Notes: generated by a model from the sequence alone, not told the origin. A DNA stretch of 64,000 nt from Hemileia vastatrix (GCA_030280995.1 JASXTE010000014.1:7082156-7146155), one strand, 5' to 3'; numbered from the stretch's first letter, positions 1 to 13,278 are shown. Made by a program: numbers and translations.

Positions 1-1860
1 GATTATTTTCTTTTTTTTCTCTTTTTTTCTTTTATTTTTAATTGGAGTTTATTAGATAAAAAGGTGTAAAATTACAAAATCAAAATTATAGGGTGTCACC
101 ACCTCAGGGTCACCTGGATTTGTGCAAGCATTGGTTGAGAACAGCTTATCAATTGGCCTTTTCTATTTATTATTATTCCTTATTACTTTTTTTATTTATC
201 AGTTTCTTTTATTTATTTTTTATTTTTCATTTTCATTATTTTTTATATTTTATTTCAGTTCAAAATTATTCAAAAATTATTTAAAGTTTTATCCACATCA
301 AGGTGCACTTGGATGTGGGTAAGGTATTAGGGGATCAGCTCATCAATTGGCTGGGGGATACCATTTGTATTTATTAGTTATTTTATCATTATTCATTTTA
401 TTTTATCAGCTCTCATATTTTTTGTGAATTATGGTTCTAATTCTTTTCAAGTTTTTTTAGTATGTTGGTAGTTATAGGTATTAATCAGTAAACTAAAAAA
501 TATATATATATAAATTAATTAATTAATTTTTTTTGATTGCTAATTATTAATTGTTTTCTTTATTTATTTATTTAATTTTATTTTCTGTTTTCAATAACTT
601 AATGTCTGGAAGAAGAATCTGGTGGAGGTTGGTTTGCATTGTGTTGACACTTTTGTTTTTTGTTGGTTTTGGTGGGTGCACTTTTCTCTTAAAAAGTGCA
701 TTCTTCTGCAAATATGGTATGGGTTTTAATGGTCTGGAACAGTTTTGGAAGGTAGTTTCCAGGAGGAAACAGAAGAGGCTTGGAGAGAATGTTTGAATGT
801 TTGCTTGATGATTATGAAATCTCTCAGTGGTCATCCAGAAGTTTCTTTTGCAGGGTCTTTTCAAACTCATTCAATGGTCCATTAAGAGAAAAAGCCTTTA
901 GCATGTTCAAACATGTGATGCTCAGGTTTTGCTTCATATCCTCATAATCCAGGGTTAAAGAAGTCTCAAGAGGTTGGCTAACTACAATAGTAGTTTCAGG
1001 AGGAGGGGTGCCATCTAAAAAAGAAGAATTTCACTCAGAAGTTGTTTTTTGTTGATAAAATTGGATTAAATATCATGGTACTTACAGATGGGAAGTTTTT
1101 CAAAACTGTAAGCCATAGGGATTTAGACTTCTGAAGTAATTGAAGGGTGTGTGTTTGGAGGATCAGACAGAGACAAATATGGGTTGTCTTGATCTTCTTT
1201 CATTGGGTGCTAAGAAGGTGATCTGGGATGGAGCTGTTACTGGGGACTAGCTGTAGAAGTAGAGTTGTTGTTGGTTTTGTTGTTGTTATTGAAATCCTGC
1301 TCAGTTGGATTAATTACTGGTGCTCAAGAATCAAAGTTGTTGTATGATGGGGCAGGTGAAGGTGATCTAGGGGCTGACTGTTGTCTTCTGGATAAATTTC
1401 TTGAAGAAAATGAACTTTCAGAAGAATAGTTTTCAGGCAGAGGAGAGGTGTAGTTTCTTCTTTTGAATGTAGAAGGTAATTTTGGGTTTGGAGCAGTTTT
1501 GAGAGTTCTGATTCTTCCTTGTAGAGCTCTATCAGGACTTCTAGAAGTTTAGGAAGTTTTGAAATTTTTTGGCCTTGAAAATGTTGTTTTCATTACTCTG
1601 GGGGAATTAAGAGTTTTTTGTGTAGAAGTGTTGTTGTTTGTTGTATGCTTTTGGCTGTTTCTGGTTGAATTTGAAAATTTTGAGCCTTAATTTTTCTTCC
1701 TAGTGAGGCATGTGGGCTTCCTGATGTCAAGCAGGCAGCCCAAACACAGTCTAGAACCCTAGGAGCTGATTTTGATGCATTTTGGAGTTAAAGTTGAAGA
1801 GATAAAAGCAGATTTTTGGTAAGATAAAGCTGGCCTTTTGGAGAGTGTTCTTGAGACTGA

Positions 1861-2177
1861 TCACCTGTATTCTCTGGAAGGAGCTGAAGATAAAGAAGAA
1901 GAGGCTGGACCTTGTTCTGGGGATCTATTAGGGCAGCTAGAAATGTATTTGTGGGAAGTTGAATGTGGAGGTAGAGGATATTTGGCATCTCTATCACATT
2001 TTTTCTTTTTGGAGTTACAAGAGTCACAAGCCCTGTTGTATAGTTTGGCTTCTGTAGTTGGTAGAGTGAAAGTGCAAGGTAAGAACATGTGGATACACTG
2101 TTTACAAGAATAGTCCTTGATAGAAGTGAATAAAGGAAGAGTTGATGGGTCAAAATTGGGGGGTCAAATTTTACCAT
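1861..2177 (-). pseudogene. Fragment with a zinc-cluster-like cysteine motif
   Basis: Two overlapping minus-strand frames cover this stretch. One contains ACDSCNSKKKKCDRD, a C-x2-C-x6-C pattern with a basic run, like the first half of a fungal Zn2Cys6 cluster. The second cysteine half of that domain is not visible. A similar C-x2-C-x6-C motif occurs on the plus strand at 14185-14235. The flanking sequence is Ser, Pro and Leu rich, and the frames are short. It lies antisense to the inferred direction of element Z. It could be a captured host fragment, a decayed element gene, or a chance frame. No function is assigned. Confidence 0.3.
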
Positions 2178-2361
2178 GACCTTTGGTGGAGCAGGTATAA
2201 AAAGAAAGAGATTAAAAGAAAATTTTTTATCAGTTACAGGTAGATGATGAAGGGATTTTGAATTTCAACAAGTTGAATGTGGGTGTCTATGCATGAGAAC
2301 ATGAGTAAATTCTTATGCAAAAATTCTGTAGTTCATCAAGACTTTAAAATGAAAATGATGG

Positions 2362-2718
2362 AGTCCTCCAGACTTTAAACGGAGTAATGTGAGTCCCCAA
2401 GACTATAAACTGAGGATTGGTGATGGTTGAGTCCTTCAGGACCATAAAATGATAGTTTGGTATGATAATTTGGCATAGGGAATCCAAAGGGGGAGTCTCT
2501 GAATTAATTTGAGGCAAGTGTGCGGGCAACTGATGAGTTGTCTTCTCTGTAGAACAGTTACCCCAGAATTTAAGTTTGTCTCTTTGAGTCTATAATAGTT
2601 TGATCTCTGGTCCTATTTTTTTAATTTAGGTTTTGAGTCCCCCAAGACTATAAAATGAGGGCTGTTCATCCCCCAAGACTTTAAACTTAGGATGAGTCCT
2701 CCAAGACTTTAAAATGAG
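2362..2718 (+). repeat. Cluster of six 23-nt hairpin modules (Z)
   Basis: Copies start at about 2362, 2392, 2430, 2636, 2669 and 2694. Most have stem AGTC, a C-rich loop ending in AA, stem GACT, then TTAAAC or ATAAAA. The 2430 copy pairs AGTCC with GGACC. The first two copies lack one loop base, and the 2669 copy has a broken stem. They match the module of element E (see 28368-29109). Confidence 0.8.
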
Positions 2719-3478
2719 GAATTTTTCTATGTTGGCTACATTCAGGAAATCTGGACAATGGTCAAATTTTTTATTTCTAAGTCAAGAATTTCAATAAAGA
2801 ATCAAATTAACAAAGGGGATTAAGAGATGAAACAATATTTTCAGCATTAGTTTTGAGCTGGTGGATAAGGTGTTTTCTTTTCTCAATTTCCTGTGGATCT
2901 TTAGCAGGAATGTATTGGAAGTAGTTTAGTAGGAGATTTTTTTGTTGAAAAGAGTATTGTTGAAATTTGGCCTTAATGCTGGTTATATGATTGGGTGTTG
3001 GTGTTTCAATGGTTCCCGCATTGTCATCATCACTGTCTGAATGGGGATGAACTGGAAAGTCATTAGTTCTAAATTTAGTATGGAGAAATATTGGTATTAC
3101 CATCAGAAGGGCCAGGTATGGTGGAACCAGTTTTTATAATGGTACTGGAACTTTTTTGGAAGGGTGTATTTTGTTGATTAATATGGGTGTCAGGATGGGA
3201 GGCCCAGATCTTTTGGTTCTGTTAGAAGATACACCAGGTGGAGTTGTAGATGAAGTTGATGAAGAGGATGAGGGACCAGGTCTGTAGTGAGATTTATTTA
3301 TTGAAAGCAGGCATCACAAGCAGTTCTGTATGGATGAGCTGGTGGTGTTATGGTATAGATAAGGTAATAGTCAATACAGTATTAACAGGGACCCACCTCA
3401 GCGGTTGATTTGAAAGATGTTTGAACATGGTGGTTGTTGAAGAAGGAAGAATGTGGAAATTCTTAATTGTAGGGAGGA

Positions 3479-4468
3479 TGTGGTCATCCACAATTGGCTG
3501 AGGCCTTTGTACTGTAGTTTGGTAAGGTTAGGTGATGTCTAAAATGTCATTGATTTCTGCTTATGATTTTTTTCTGGATTCATGGGCTGAATATTGGAGC
3601 TGCAGGGATGAGGCTATTATTTTTGGATAGAGCTTATTTTCTCTATATTTTATGTTTTGTTGATTTTTTTATATCCTAAGTTTTAAGGGCTCTTTTGGTC
3701 ACTTTTCATTTTTACTATAACTTTTTAATTATGTTCTTTGCATTTTTTGGGCTAACCGTAAGTCTTAGGGTTAAGTTCTTAGTATCATTGAGTAGACCTG
3801 GATTTTCTCCATGTTTGGTGTCACAATGATGTGTTTAGCATATTTTAAGGTTTAAGGTGTTTTCTGTTGGTTTCTGGTTTTTTAGTTGTTTTAAGTGGTT
3901 TTCTGGCTTCTGGGGGCCCTCCCACTTTGGTCATAGAATGCTGGGGAGCGCTTCTAGATGTGCCAAATTAGTTTCTGTAGCATATATTTTTAAATATGGG
4001 TTTCAGTGTACATACTGAAGAAAACAGTTTTGGGCAACTTAAACTATCAACCAACCACCTGGAAATTAGATGACTGTTTCTCAATCAGTTTTCACTTTTT
4101 TCTGTCCACAATTGGATGGGTTTGTTTCAAGATTAGCTGTTCATTTAACTCAACATTTGAAACTGTTTTCTCTGGGGTATCTTTTCAACCTTCATCAAGT
4201 ATTATTTCTGTTTTCTGTGCAACAAATGCACAGTGTTTTGGTTTTCTGGTGTGGATCTTTCTACATTTCAGGTTTTCATTGGTCTGTGGTATATATAGGC
4301 TACTTTCATGACTTGTTAAGCAGTCAAGAAGTGTTTTGGAAGGGGTATAGTAACAGTCTTCAATTTTCTGTAGCAAATTAATCTCACCTTGCATTTATCA
4401 AAGGGACAGGGGTTTTTCTCTCTAGTTTTTCTCCAACTCCCTTTTTCAAAGCCTATAGCTTGTAATAT
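3479..4468 (+). repeat. Z 3' LTR, left part (split by element A)
   Basis: The LTR starts TGTGGTCATCC just after the polypurine run. It runs to the AATAT target site of element A and resumes after A, ending in TTTTCTACA at 13278. Two more copies support it: a truncated one at 13350-13855 and an inverted one at 44602-45694. They share the GGGCTAACC and GGGTTAAGT block and the CTCTGG, TTTTTCTCCAACTCCC and CCTATAGCT blocks near the end. The ends TGT and ACA are LTR-like. The LTR is about 1.0 kb after removing A. Confidence 0.75.
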
Positions 4469-5628
4469 TGTCAGTGTATGCTAGTATCTAAGGATGATTT
4501 AATAGTAAATATTAATGGTCCTACTACTTATTGATAAATGATTATTTAAGTTATTAAAACTCAGGGGAAGACTAATAAAATATTTATTCTCAATATAAAC
4601 TCACAACACTTAGATTTTTAAGTGTGCTGGTGGTAGAAAATAGATAAATAAAATATAGTTATAGATTCTATAAATATAATATCAATTTATAAATGCTTTA
4701 TAATATTTTTATATATGATAATAATTTTTTTATAATTTTTATTTGAATTTTAGTAATAAAGTGATGTCCAATAACCCATCAAATCCTCCCTTACTTATAC
4801 CAAAATCCACTGGAGTGCACAGACCTTCAAACCAGATAATGTTACTGCTATTCCCAGAAATTAAAGCACTGTGAGGGCCCATTAACTCCCCATGGCCTCC
4901 ACTTCAAGAATTTTCAACACCCAGACCTCCATTAAGGACCCTCCATCACCATTAATGATACCACAGACCCATACCATAAAAAGAATAAACAGATAAAAGC
5001 GGATACCATAAAGAAACAGGTAAAATAACAAGTCCAAAGAGTATATAATGAAACCCAAATAGTTTAAGAGAACCAAATTAACTGTCCAAGCATCCATATT
5101 AACCAAGTAATCATATCCCAACCAATAAAGCTGTGAAAATCCATCAAAGGAATCAGATTAAGTTGTCCAAACTAGATATATGCACCTGAAAAAGGTGTAT
5201 ATGCTTGTGTAGGTATTTTGAGTCCACTTAATATGTCCATATGACCTAAAAAAACATAAAAGTAAAGTTTATAGGCTATTAAGAGGTTAAAACCCACTCA
5301 TAGACCTAAATATACATAATATAACTACACATTTCACTGAATATGAAGTTTATGTATACATATAAGCTTATGTATGTCTATAATTACTTACTATCACTTA
5401 AGATAAGTATATTATGACTTCATTAACACCTTAATAATTATTATTAGGCTATGAATAAGCTATTTAGACTACTATAAGTCATATAATAGTGTAATAATTA
5501 TATATATATATATTATAACTGTATATATAGGTATTATAACCTTAATTTTAACTTATAATCTTAATGTAATTAAGCTTATCTTATTTTAAACATGAGAATT
5601 ACTCAGTGCTGGGGATACCTAGGCTGAC
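4469..5628 (-). repeat. A, left LTR (3' LTR)
   Basis: On the plus strand it runs from TGTCAGTGTATGC to GGCTGACT. The expected terminal CTGACA has one changed base. It is homologous to 12095-13260 and, inverted, to 19191-20341. Next to it lies CTCCCTCACAC, the complement of a polypurine tract. A reading frame of 79 codons (4882-5121, minus) recurs in the other copies. Confidence 0.85.
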
Positions 5629-5739
5629 TCTCCCTCACACAAAAAAACAATAAAAAAAGGTTAAGACATTTCAATTAATAAGTAATAAGTGAATAGAAAA
5701 ATAATTTTATTGTATTATACATATACTGAATTTAAAAGT

Positions 5740-8700
5740 ATTATATTTTTAAGATCAGATATTTCATTTTCTGGAATCCACTGGTCATATTCACTTGATT
5801 TATTTTTAAACCTTAATATATACTCAACTCCCTTTTATTTTGTAAGGTGTCTCTTTTTAAGTATATTTTCAATTTTTTATTTTCAATTATTTCTTCAGGT
5901 TTCTGTTTATGCCTTCTTGATCTTTTTTGAAATAGAGCAGTATCATCAGAATGGTATAGTTTTATGAAAGAAATAGGATATTCTGGATGTTTTCTACCAT
6001 ATGGTGCATATAGAATAACTTCAACGGCATTGTTACCAACAATCTTTTTTACTACAAATGTTCCAACGAATGGATACTTCAATTTATCATTACCATTTAA
6101 ATTGAAATTTAGTTTGGAAATAAGGACTTCATCACACTCTTTGAACATTTGATCTTTATGGTCTTTATCCCATCTTTTCTTCTCACACTCAAATGCCTTA
6201 TTTATACATTCTTGAGCATGCTTTCTGATTAATTGTTGCATCTGAAGAAAATATTTTGTACCTGGATGAATATTCAATCTAGGTAGTTTATTAAGAGTTT
6301 TAGCAGGGGTATTAGGTACATAACTAAAGCATAACTCAAATGGCCTTTTTTCCAGTGACAGAATGTACTGTACTATTGTATGAAAACTCTAAACCTGGGA
6401 TAAGGGTTACCCAATCATTAGTGAATTTTTAATTGTCTTTAAAGTCAAGACCAAAAGCACAATATCTTCTTATCATATCTTCTGAGTTTTGTATCATTCT
6501 TTCTGCTAGCCCATCAGTTTTTAGATGGTGTGCTGTAGAAATTTTTAATTGACAGCCTGTAACATCCATAAGTGATTTCCAGAACTCAGAAGTTAATTTT
6601 GGATCTCTGTCTAAAACTATTTCTTTGGGGAATCTTGCTATATTAAAGATTTGTGTCAACCATAAAATAGCTAAGTCCTTTTCAGAAACTTCTTTGTGGG
6701 TAGGAATAAATTTACACATTTTTGTAAATCAATCTAGAATCACCCAGCAGGATTTATAACTCTTATGCCCTGCTATTGGAAAACCTTTTAGAATGTCCAT
6801 TTTAACTGTTTCTCATGGAGCTTTTGGTTGCTCAATTTGTTGTAATAAAACAGCTCTTTTGCCTGTTAATCTTTTATATTTTTGACAAGAATCACATGTC
6901 TCAACATATTTTTGAAAATCATCAGACATGTTAATCCACTAAACTGTATTTTTTTACTCTGGTTAATGTTTTATGGAAGTCAAAATGACCTGCTAATATA
7001 TCATCATGAAATATACTTTACATTAACTACTTCATTGAAGGGGGAATTACTATTACATTACTTATTTTTTTTTGTAATATATACAACCATCTTCAATGGA
7101 AAATTTTTCTTTTTCCAATTCTTCTCTATACTTTTGTGGTAATGTTTTTATTAAAACACTCATTGAAGCATTAGATGGATTTTTTAATACTGTAGTAAGT
7201 TTACTCAAGTCAGGATCTGTAGCATAATTATCAAGAATTTATTTCATAAATTTATCCTCAAGATCTACAATATAAATGCCATAAATTTTAATAATCTCTG
7301 TTTCAAGAACATAAGCAGGATTTTCATCATTATTAGGTAGAAGTACTCTAGATAACATATCTACATTAGAATGTAAATTTCCTACTCTATGTGTAATATT
7401 CATCAGTCCTCTGTACTCTTGTACAGCTAATTGCAATCTAAACGTATGTCTATTAGGAATTTTCATGTTTAAGAGTTACTTAAATGCACTACAGTCAGTT
7501 ATTAACTCAAACTTTTGGTCGTAAAGGTAATAATGTAGCTTCTCAAGAGCCCATACTACTTCCAAACATTCAAGTTGAGTAGCTCCATACTTCAATTCAC
7601 TACTCATTAGAGTACATGGAATATAGCAAATTACTACTTCTGACATTTTCCCTTTAATTAATAATTTGTTTTTGATGCAAGGAAGCACCCAGACCAATAA
7701 TACTTGCATCAGTATACAATACAGAAGGTAATTGAAAATCTGGTAATCCCAAGATAGGAGCTGTCATTAAAAATTCTTTCAACTTACCAAAAGCCTGTTG
7801 TCTTTAATTATTCCAAGTGAAAGCTTCTTATTTCTTTATCAGTGTGGTCAATGGTGCAGAGATAAATTGGTAGTTTCTTATATATCGTCTATAATGACCA
7901 CACATACAAAGATAAGATTGTACATCCTTTATATTTTGATGAATTCCAATATTCTTGATTTTAGCCACCTTATTTTGGTTTACACATATTTTTAAGGCAG
8001 ATACAATATGACCAGCACTTTTAAAGACTCAAACCCAAATTTACATTTTTTTCTATGCAAGGGGCATTTTAATTTCATCCATCTTCTGAAATACTTTCTT
8101 TAAATGAATTAAGTGTTCATCATATGTCTTAGAGAACACTAGGATGTCATCAATGTATACCATTAACCATCCCTCATTCATTTCATTATGGAATTTTATA
8201 TCCATTTACTTCTGAAATACTGCTGGAGAATTTTTTGGTCCAAATGACATTCTGACATATTTATTTATTCCCATATGTGTTGTTATCAACAAAAATTTCT
8301 GTGAATTCTTTTACACAGGAATATGATGGTACCCTTTATTTCCATCCAGGCAACTTATGTATTTAGCACCTTTAAGGGTAGCATGTATAGAGGCAATCCT
8401 TGGCAAGGGGTAAATATCATCTATTTTAAATGTATTTAATGCTCTATAATTACTGCTCAGTCTTGCTTTATCTTTTTCATAAGATATTAGCACTGGTGAT
8501 ATCACAAAATATTTTGGTGTAGTTTCAACCATTTCAAGAATGTTCATTTTTAATAACATCTTAATATTATCTTCTATTTCTTTCCTCTTGATTGGTGGAG
8601 CAGGGTATGGTTTATTTTTAAGACTAGAAGTAATATGATCCGTATCACAGGTTAAACTAATTTTCATCTCATGATCTTTTAAAAGGCCAAGTTCATTTGT

Positions 8701-9045
8701 ACCAGGTGCAAAAGCCATTGGAAATGCTTTAATTAAGTCCAGAATATTATTTTTTCTCAGCTTCACTTATCTGAGTGCCAAATGATGCTTTAGAAATTTC
8801 TGTTTCAAGAAGTTCCATCTCATTGGATTCTCTTCCTTTGCATAAAATATTTTTATTGACTCAATGTGTAAGACTGTGTTGAAAAAATTTACTTTGATTT
8901 TTCTTTTAAAATTCATGCCAATTGTAAAATTATTGTTAGCATGGTCTAATTTCACACCAAACTTAGTCAGAATGTCATTTTCAATGATAAAACAGCTACT
9001 ACAATTAGTATTATCCATTACTACAAAGTCACAAGTTACTCTAAC
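5740..9045 (-). pseudogene. A pol: RT, RNase H, integrase, chromodomain (broken)
   Basis: Read on the minus strand. The RT begins near 8990 (NDILTKFGVKLD) and continues through the YPLPRIASIHATLKGAKY block at about 8311-8440. The YIDD active-site motif is still readable near 8140-8165. An RNase H core (TDCSAFK, GATQLECLEVVWALEKL) lies at 7476-7620. The integrase has a zinc-finger remnant near 6880-6960, a core with VLDRDPKLTSEFW near 6590 and GLAERMIQ near 6500, and a GPY/F-type stretch near 6030. A chromodomain-like end, with a stop inside it, falls at 5740-5870. Stops and frameshifts are spread throughout, so no full-length product is expected. The layout matches D closely. Confidence 0.85.
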
Positions 9046-10300
9046 ATAACCATGTTGATGTTTAAAGAAAACAGCAGCTTTTTATCTACCAATGGAGTGT
9101 GGTAATGATCCAAAATCTCCCCAATGTTTACTCTGAAGGGGTTCAATTATTGAATTATAATCACTATCAATTTTCTGTAATGTATTTGCAGAAACAATGG
9201 AGCCAGAAGCTCATGTGTCCAATACTATATTTACATTTTTTCCAGAAACAATTGCTGGAACTGTGATATGTGTCATTTTTAAGTTATCAGCTTGTATATA
9301 CTTAATGATTTCAGCATCCTCAAAATTCATTAAAGATTTATTTGAGTCCACATTTATTATCGGATTTTCAAAGATGGACAAATCATCTTTTAACATACAG
9401 ACTTCATTTTCATCACTATATGAGATATTACTGTCATAATCACTTGAATCTTTACTTTTTTCTGTTTCATTTTCAGATTCATGCTGATTTTCAACAATAT
9501 TTATATTTTTCTCACATTTGTGTCCTTTAACCCAAGGCTTATTACACTTATAATAAGTATTAGTCTCATAATTTTTAGGTACTACAGGTGAAGTAAGTTT
9601 TTTCTGCTTTTCCTGCAGTGTTTTTGAATTCTAATTTTTGACAGGTTCTTTATTTTATTTATAAGTGGTGTACCTTGCTTCATACTTATGGTTTAATAAT
9701 ATTTCATTAAAAATATTAATAAATTCAGAGAATTCATTAACCATTATTGTTCTGGCTACAACAATGTCTCAGACAGATATAGGTAATTTATATATTATTT
9801 TATCTTTCCATAAGTTAAAATCCATATTTGCCTCAATTGCTTTCAATATGTTTTTAAATTCATTAAAAATACAATTGGTTTGTCACCATTCAATGGATTA
9901 TACCTAGTTTTCTCATATAATCTTTGCTGAGTTAGTCTGAATTTAGAACCCCCAAATTGTTTTTCAATAAATTGTTTCTATTCAGCCCAAGAGTACTCTT
10001 TCCCTTCACTTAATACAGCTTCAAACAATAATAAAGGAACTTCCTTAAATATAGAAATCAGTTTTAATGTTATTTCTTCATCTGGTAACTTATATGAGAA
10101 TTTTAATTTATCAATTCTTTGAATAAAATGCTGCCAATCAGAGCTGGCTTCACCATCATAAGTTGGGTACTGATCAATCTTTGGCCAGTTCTTCTGATTG
10201 AATTCAATCTCACTAATCTTAGGTAAATTCAATAACCCATTCACTCTGAATAAATGGTCTTGTATTTCCTCTTGCACATATTTGTGACTTACATTTGTAT
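9046..10300 (-). pseudogene. A gag-protease (broken)
   Basis: The minus-strand Gag begins near 10277. Its core, QKNWPKIDQYPTYDGEASSDW, is nearly the same as in D. A decayed zinc-knuckle region (CNKPWVKGHKCEK-like) lies near 9510-9550. A protease remnant at about 9190-9250 reads IVLDT and then a stop where D has LDSGAGG. The Gag lysine/asparagine-rich core matches D over most of its length. Multiple stops prevent translation. Confidence 0.8.
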
Positions 10301-10389
10301 TTTCAGACTTGACACTTCCACTGGATGGTTTTACTTGTGGTGGAATTCGAAATAATTGAGATTCATTTTTGCAAATGAAAGGATTATTA

Positions 10390-11590
10390 TTTTACTCTTT
10401 ATATATGTGATTATCCTGATTCATTAGTAGAGTAGCAGTTTCAATCTCTGCCTTAGTTAATCTTTGTAACATATCAGAGACACTTTGATTTTTTTGTGCA
10501 AAAGATAACCTTGTTCTTGATTCATATTTTAATAAATGTGCTTCATACAATTTTTCTAACTCACTGAATTTGTTTGAAGGGTCACTATATTTATTACTCA
10601 AAGAATCATATTTAAGAGTTAGATCCAAGTTTTCTTTCTCTAATTCTTTATTTCTTATTTATAGTTAAGAAATATTTAATTTTAAGGACAAAATTGTTTC
10701 ACTTGTGAGCTTAATTTTCTGTTCCTCACACTCAGTCATTCTATTCCATAATTCTGAAACAATTCAATGGAAAGTTGGTTTATTGTTAAAATACTCCACA
10801 TCTTCCTTCTCAAATTTTCACTATTTTGTGAATTTCTTATCTCACTAATAAGTGGTGGAAGCTTATGGTTCACTTTGTTATTATTTTAAATAGTACTATT
10901 GTTATTGACAAAAGATAAATCAGGTGTATCTACATCAAAACCTAATTGTCATAATTCCTCCTCAATTTTCTGGACAGATTTCACATCAATAAAATTACCT
11001 ACATTGTAATGATTAGTATTGTGTTCAATCTGAGAGGGTAATCTACTTACCAAGAATAGGAGAAAGCCCTGAATTTTGGTGCTTTTGCTTTCCTCTGTAA
11101 GGATGAGCTGAGGTTGTCTGGTGAGGGGGTGGATCCCTGTTGCAATTGTGGCTTGACCACTGCTGATGGAAGCAATCCCACTTCCATTTCTCTACCAAGA
11201 TCTTTTCCTGGGACTGAATTGATTCTCCTTGGGTAGGGGTTTGCTGGTTGGCTTCCCTCCCTTCAAATCCACCAAAGTTTGGTTCATTTGCTAAAATATC
11301 ACCTTGCAGTTGTTTTTCAGCTATTGTACCTCCTTTAGTATGAAAGATCTTGACTCATCTAGTTTCAGAATCTGTTTGTCCAGATGGGACAGTTTATCCT
11401 GAAAAGGAGGTGAAGTCTGTTTTATAGTTATCTTTTTTAATAAGGTGTCCTTTTCCTCTATGCTCATTTCTTCTGGCTTGGGGTAGGATTGGCCCTCCAT
11501 AGTGATGTCCTGGAAAAATGTTTTTAGCTTTAGACCTGGTGTTAAAAGCAGGATTATCACTTACATTGTCCTGTGGAGCACTCATTATGA
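10390..11590 (-). pseudogene. A upstream ORF (coiled-coil protein ahead of gag), broken
   Basis: Fragments of an ORF lie upstream of gag in the element's own direction. The first part begins near 11585 (MSAPQDNVSDNPAFNTRSKAK). The last part (10392-10628) is Lys/Glu/Leu rich and ends with LSFAQKNQSVSDML, which parallels LSFATINESLSSL at the end of the D upstream ORF. A heptad-like Leu pattern suggests a coiled coil. The function of this extra ORF in these chromoviruses is unknown to me. Confidence 0.55.
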
Positions 11591-12079
11591 CTTAAGTAAC
11601 TACTCTTCACATCTACAAAAGAGAAAATGTGTATGGTAATTAGTACACAAAATTTATTAGCAATATACTTACTAATAAAAGCACTGGAGCTTACCCTGAA
11701 TATATATCTTTATTTATTTAAATAAAATATAAGAAAAATTCAAAAAAATGTGTTAATAATTAAAAAATTAGTTTTACTAGATCTTTATAAGGGTGAATAA
11801 TTATCTTACCAAGCTTTAACCAAAAACCAATTCAATTGGGTGTTATATTGGTGACCAAATACCAAGTGAAATTGGGTTTATATTGGTTACAGTTACTACT
11901 GTAAATACCTAATTTTTATTATAAAAAATTAGAAAAATTATTATAAGGGCTCTTTTCTGCAATCAATGAGTTATAATGACCCAATAATGAGCTGCAGAAC
12001 CAAATATTTGGTTTTTATGAGATATAATAGAGTAAAAATCATGTCCTAAGGCTTATACTAAATAATAAGTAATGATTAT
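11591..12079 (-). other. A 5' untranslated region
   Basis: AT-rich, no gene. It contains a short direct repeat pair (about 11827-11852 and 11861-11886) sharing ATTGGG and TATATTGGT, with CCAATTCAATTGG as a small palindrome. Confidence 0.5.
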
Positions 12080-12094
12080 GGAAAGGCCCCCAAT
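12080..12094 (-). promoter_or_regulatory. A primer-binding region
   Basis: Next to the 5' LTR the element-sense sequence is ATTGGGGGCCTTTCC. After a two-base spacer it begins TGG, as tRNA-primed sites do. D has GTTGAGGGCCTTTCC at the same place, so the block is conserved between the two families. Confidence 0.6.
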
Positions 12095-13260
12095 TGTCAA
12101 TGTATGCTAATATCTAAGTATGATTTAATAGTAAAAATTAATAGTCCTACTACTAATTGATAAATTACTCAGTGATTAAACATCAGGGGAAGACTAAAAA
12201 AATAGTTATTCTCAATATAACCTCACAATACATAAATTTTTATGTGTTCTAGTGGTGGAAAATAGATAAATAAAATATAGTTATAGATTATATAAAGATA
12301 ATATCAATTTATAAATTCTTTATAATATATTTATATATAATAATGATTTTTTATAATGTTTATTTTAATTGTAGTAAGTAAGGGATGTCCAGTAACCCAT
12401 CAAATCCTCCCTTACTTATACCAAAATCCACTGGAGTGCACAGACCATCAATCCAGATGATGTCACTGCTCTCCCCAGAAATTACAGAACTTTGATGGCC
12501 CATCACCTCCCCATGGTGTCCTCTTCAAGAAGATTCAACACTCAGACCTCCAGTAAGGACCCTCCATCACAATTAATGATACCACAGACCCATACCATAA
12601 AGAGAATAAACAGATAAAAGCGGATACCATAAAGAAACAGGTAGAATAACTCATTCAAAGAGTATATAATGAGACCCAAAGAATATTAAGGAGCCAAATC
12701 AACTTTCCAAGCATCCATATTAACCCAGTAATCATATCCCAACCTATAAAGCTGTGAAAATCCATCAAAGGAATCAGATAAAGTTGTCCAAACTGGATAT
12801 ATGCACCTGAAAAAGGTGTATATGCTTGTATAGGCATTGTGAATCCACTTAATATGTCCATATGACCTGAAATAAGCAGAAAAATAAAGTTTATAGACTA
12901 TTAAGAGGTTAAAACCCACTTATAAACCTAAATATACATAATATAACTACACATTTCACTGAATATGAAGTTTATGTATACATATAAGCTTATGTATGTC
13001 TATACTTACTTACTATCACTTAAGATAAGTATATTATGACTTCATTAACACCTTAATAATTATTATTAGGCTATGAATAAGCTATTTAGACTACTATAAG
13101 TCCTATAATAGTGTAATAATTATATATATATATATTATAACCGTATATATAAGTATTATAACTTAATTTTAACTTATAAGCTTAATTTAATTAAGGTTAT
13201 CTTACTTTAAAAATAATAATTACTCAGTCCTGGGGATACATAGGCTGAAAAATATAGGAT
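12095..13260 (-). repeat. A, right LTR (5' LTR)
   Basis: It runs on the plus strand from TGTCAATGTATGC to CTGAAA and is followed by the AATAT duplication. One base differs from the expected CTGACA end. It is homologous to 4469-5628 over its whole length, with visible divergence, so A is older than E or D. Confidence 0.85.
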
Positions 13261-13278
13261 TTTCTACACCACATGTGG
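13261..13278 (+). repeat. Z 3' LTR, right end
   Basis: This is the remainder of the LTR split by A: the duplicated AATAT, then AGGATTTTCTACA. The next 70 bases (13279-13349) hold nothing I recognise. Confidence 0.7.

Larger units (their letters stand above)
1..3478 (+). mobile_element. Decayed 3' internal region of LTR retroelement Z
   Basis: I see no intact gene here. The stretch reads as the long non-coding 3' part of an LTR element related to E. About 292-360 and 27889-27958 share GCACTTGGATGTGGGTA followed by a GGCTCATCAA-like block. About 2513-2570 and 27497-27553 share GGCAAGTGTG, an ATTGATG-like stretch and ACCCCA. The E-type hairpin module occurs six times at 2362-2718. A purine run (AGGGAGGA, 3471-3478) directly precedes the LTR, as a polypurine tract should. 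Positions 1-290 are T-rich low complexity with a weaker copy of the first block at about 95-160. About 1130-2180 contains fragments of minus-strand reading frame. The 5' half of the element lies outside the window or is lost. Confidence 0.6.
4469..13260 (-). mobile_element. Chromovirus A (Ty3/Gypsy LTR retrotransposon), full length but decayed
   Basis: The element is bounded by two LTRs of about 1.16 kb and by a perfect 5-bp duplication AATAT (4464-4468 and 13261-13265). It lies inside the end of the Z LTR: joining the two flanks restores the block CCTATAGCT to TTTTCTACA seen intact at 13820-13855. On the minus strand the order is 5' LTR, primer-binding region, an upstream coiled-coil ORF, Gag-protease, reverse transcriptase, RNase H, integrase with GPY/F motif, and chromodomain. 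Many stops and frameshifts make it non-coding as it stands. It is closely related to C and D. Confidence 0.88.

Noticed and set aside
568..870. Minus-strand frame of 100 codons in Z
   Set aside because: No recognisable motif, AT-rich shadow frame, and no splice or start context.
1861..2088. Functional Zn2Cys6 transcription factor
   Set aside because: Only half of the cysteine cluster is visible, frames are short and overlap, and it lies within transposon-derived sequence.
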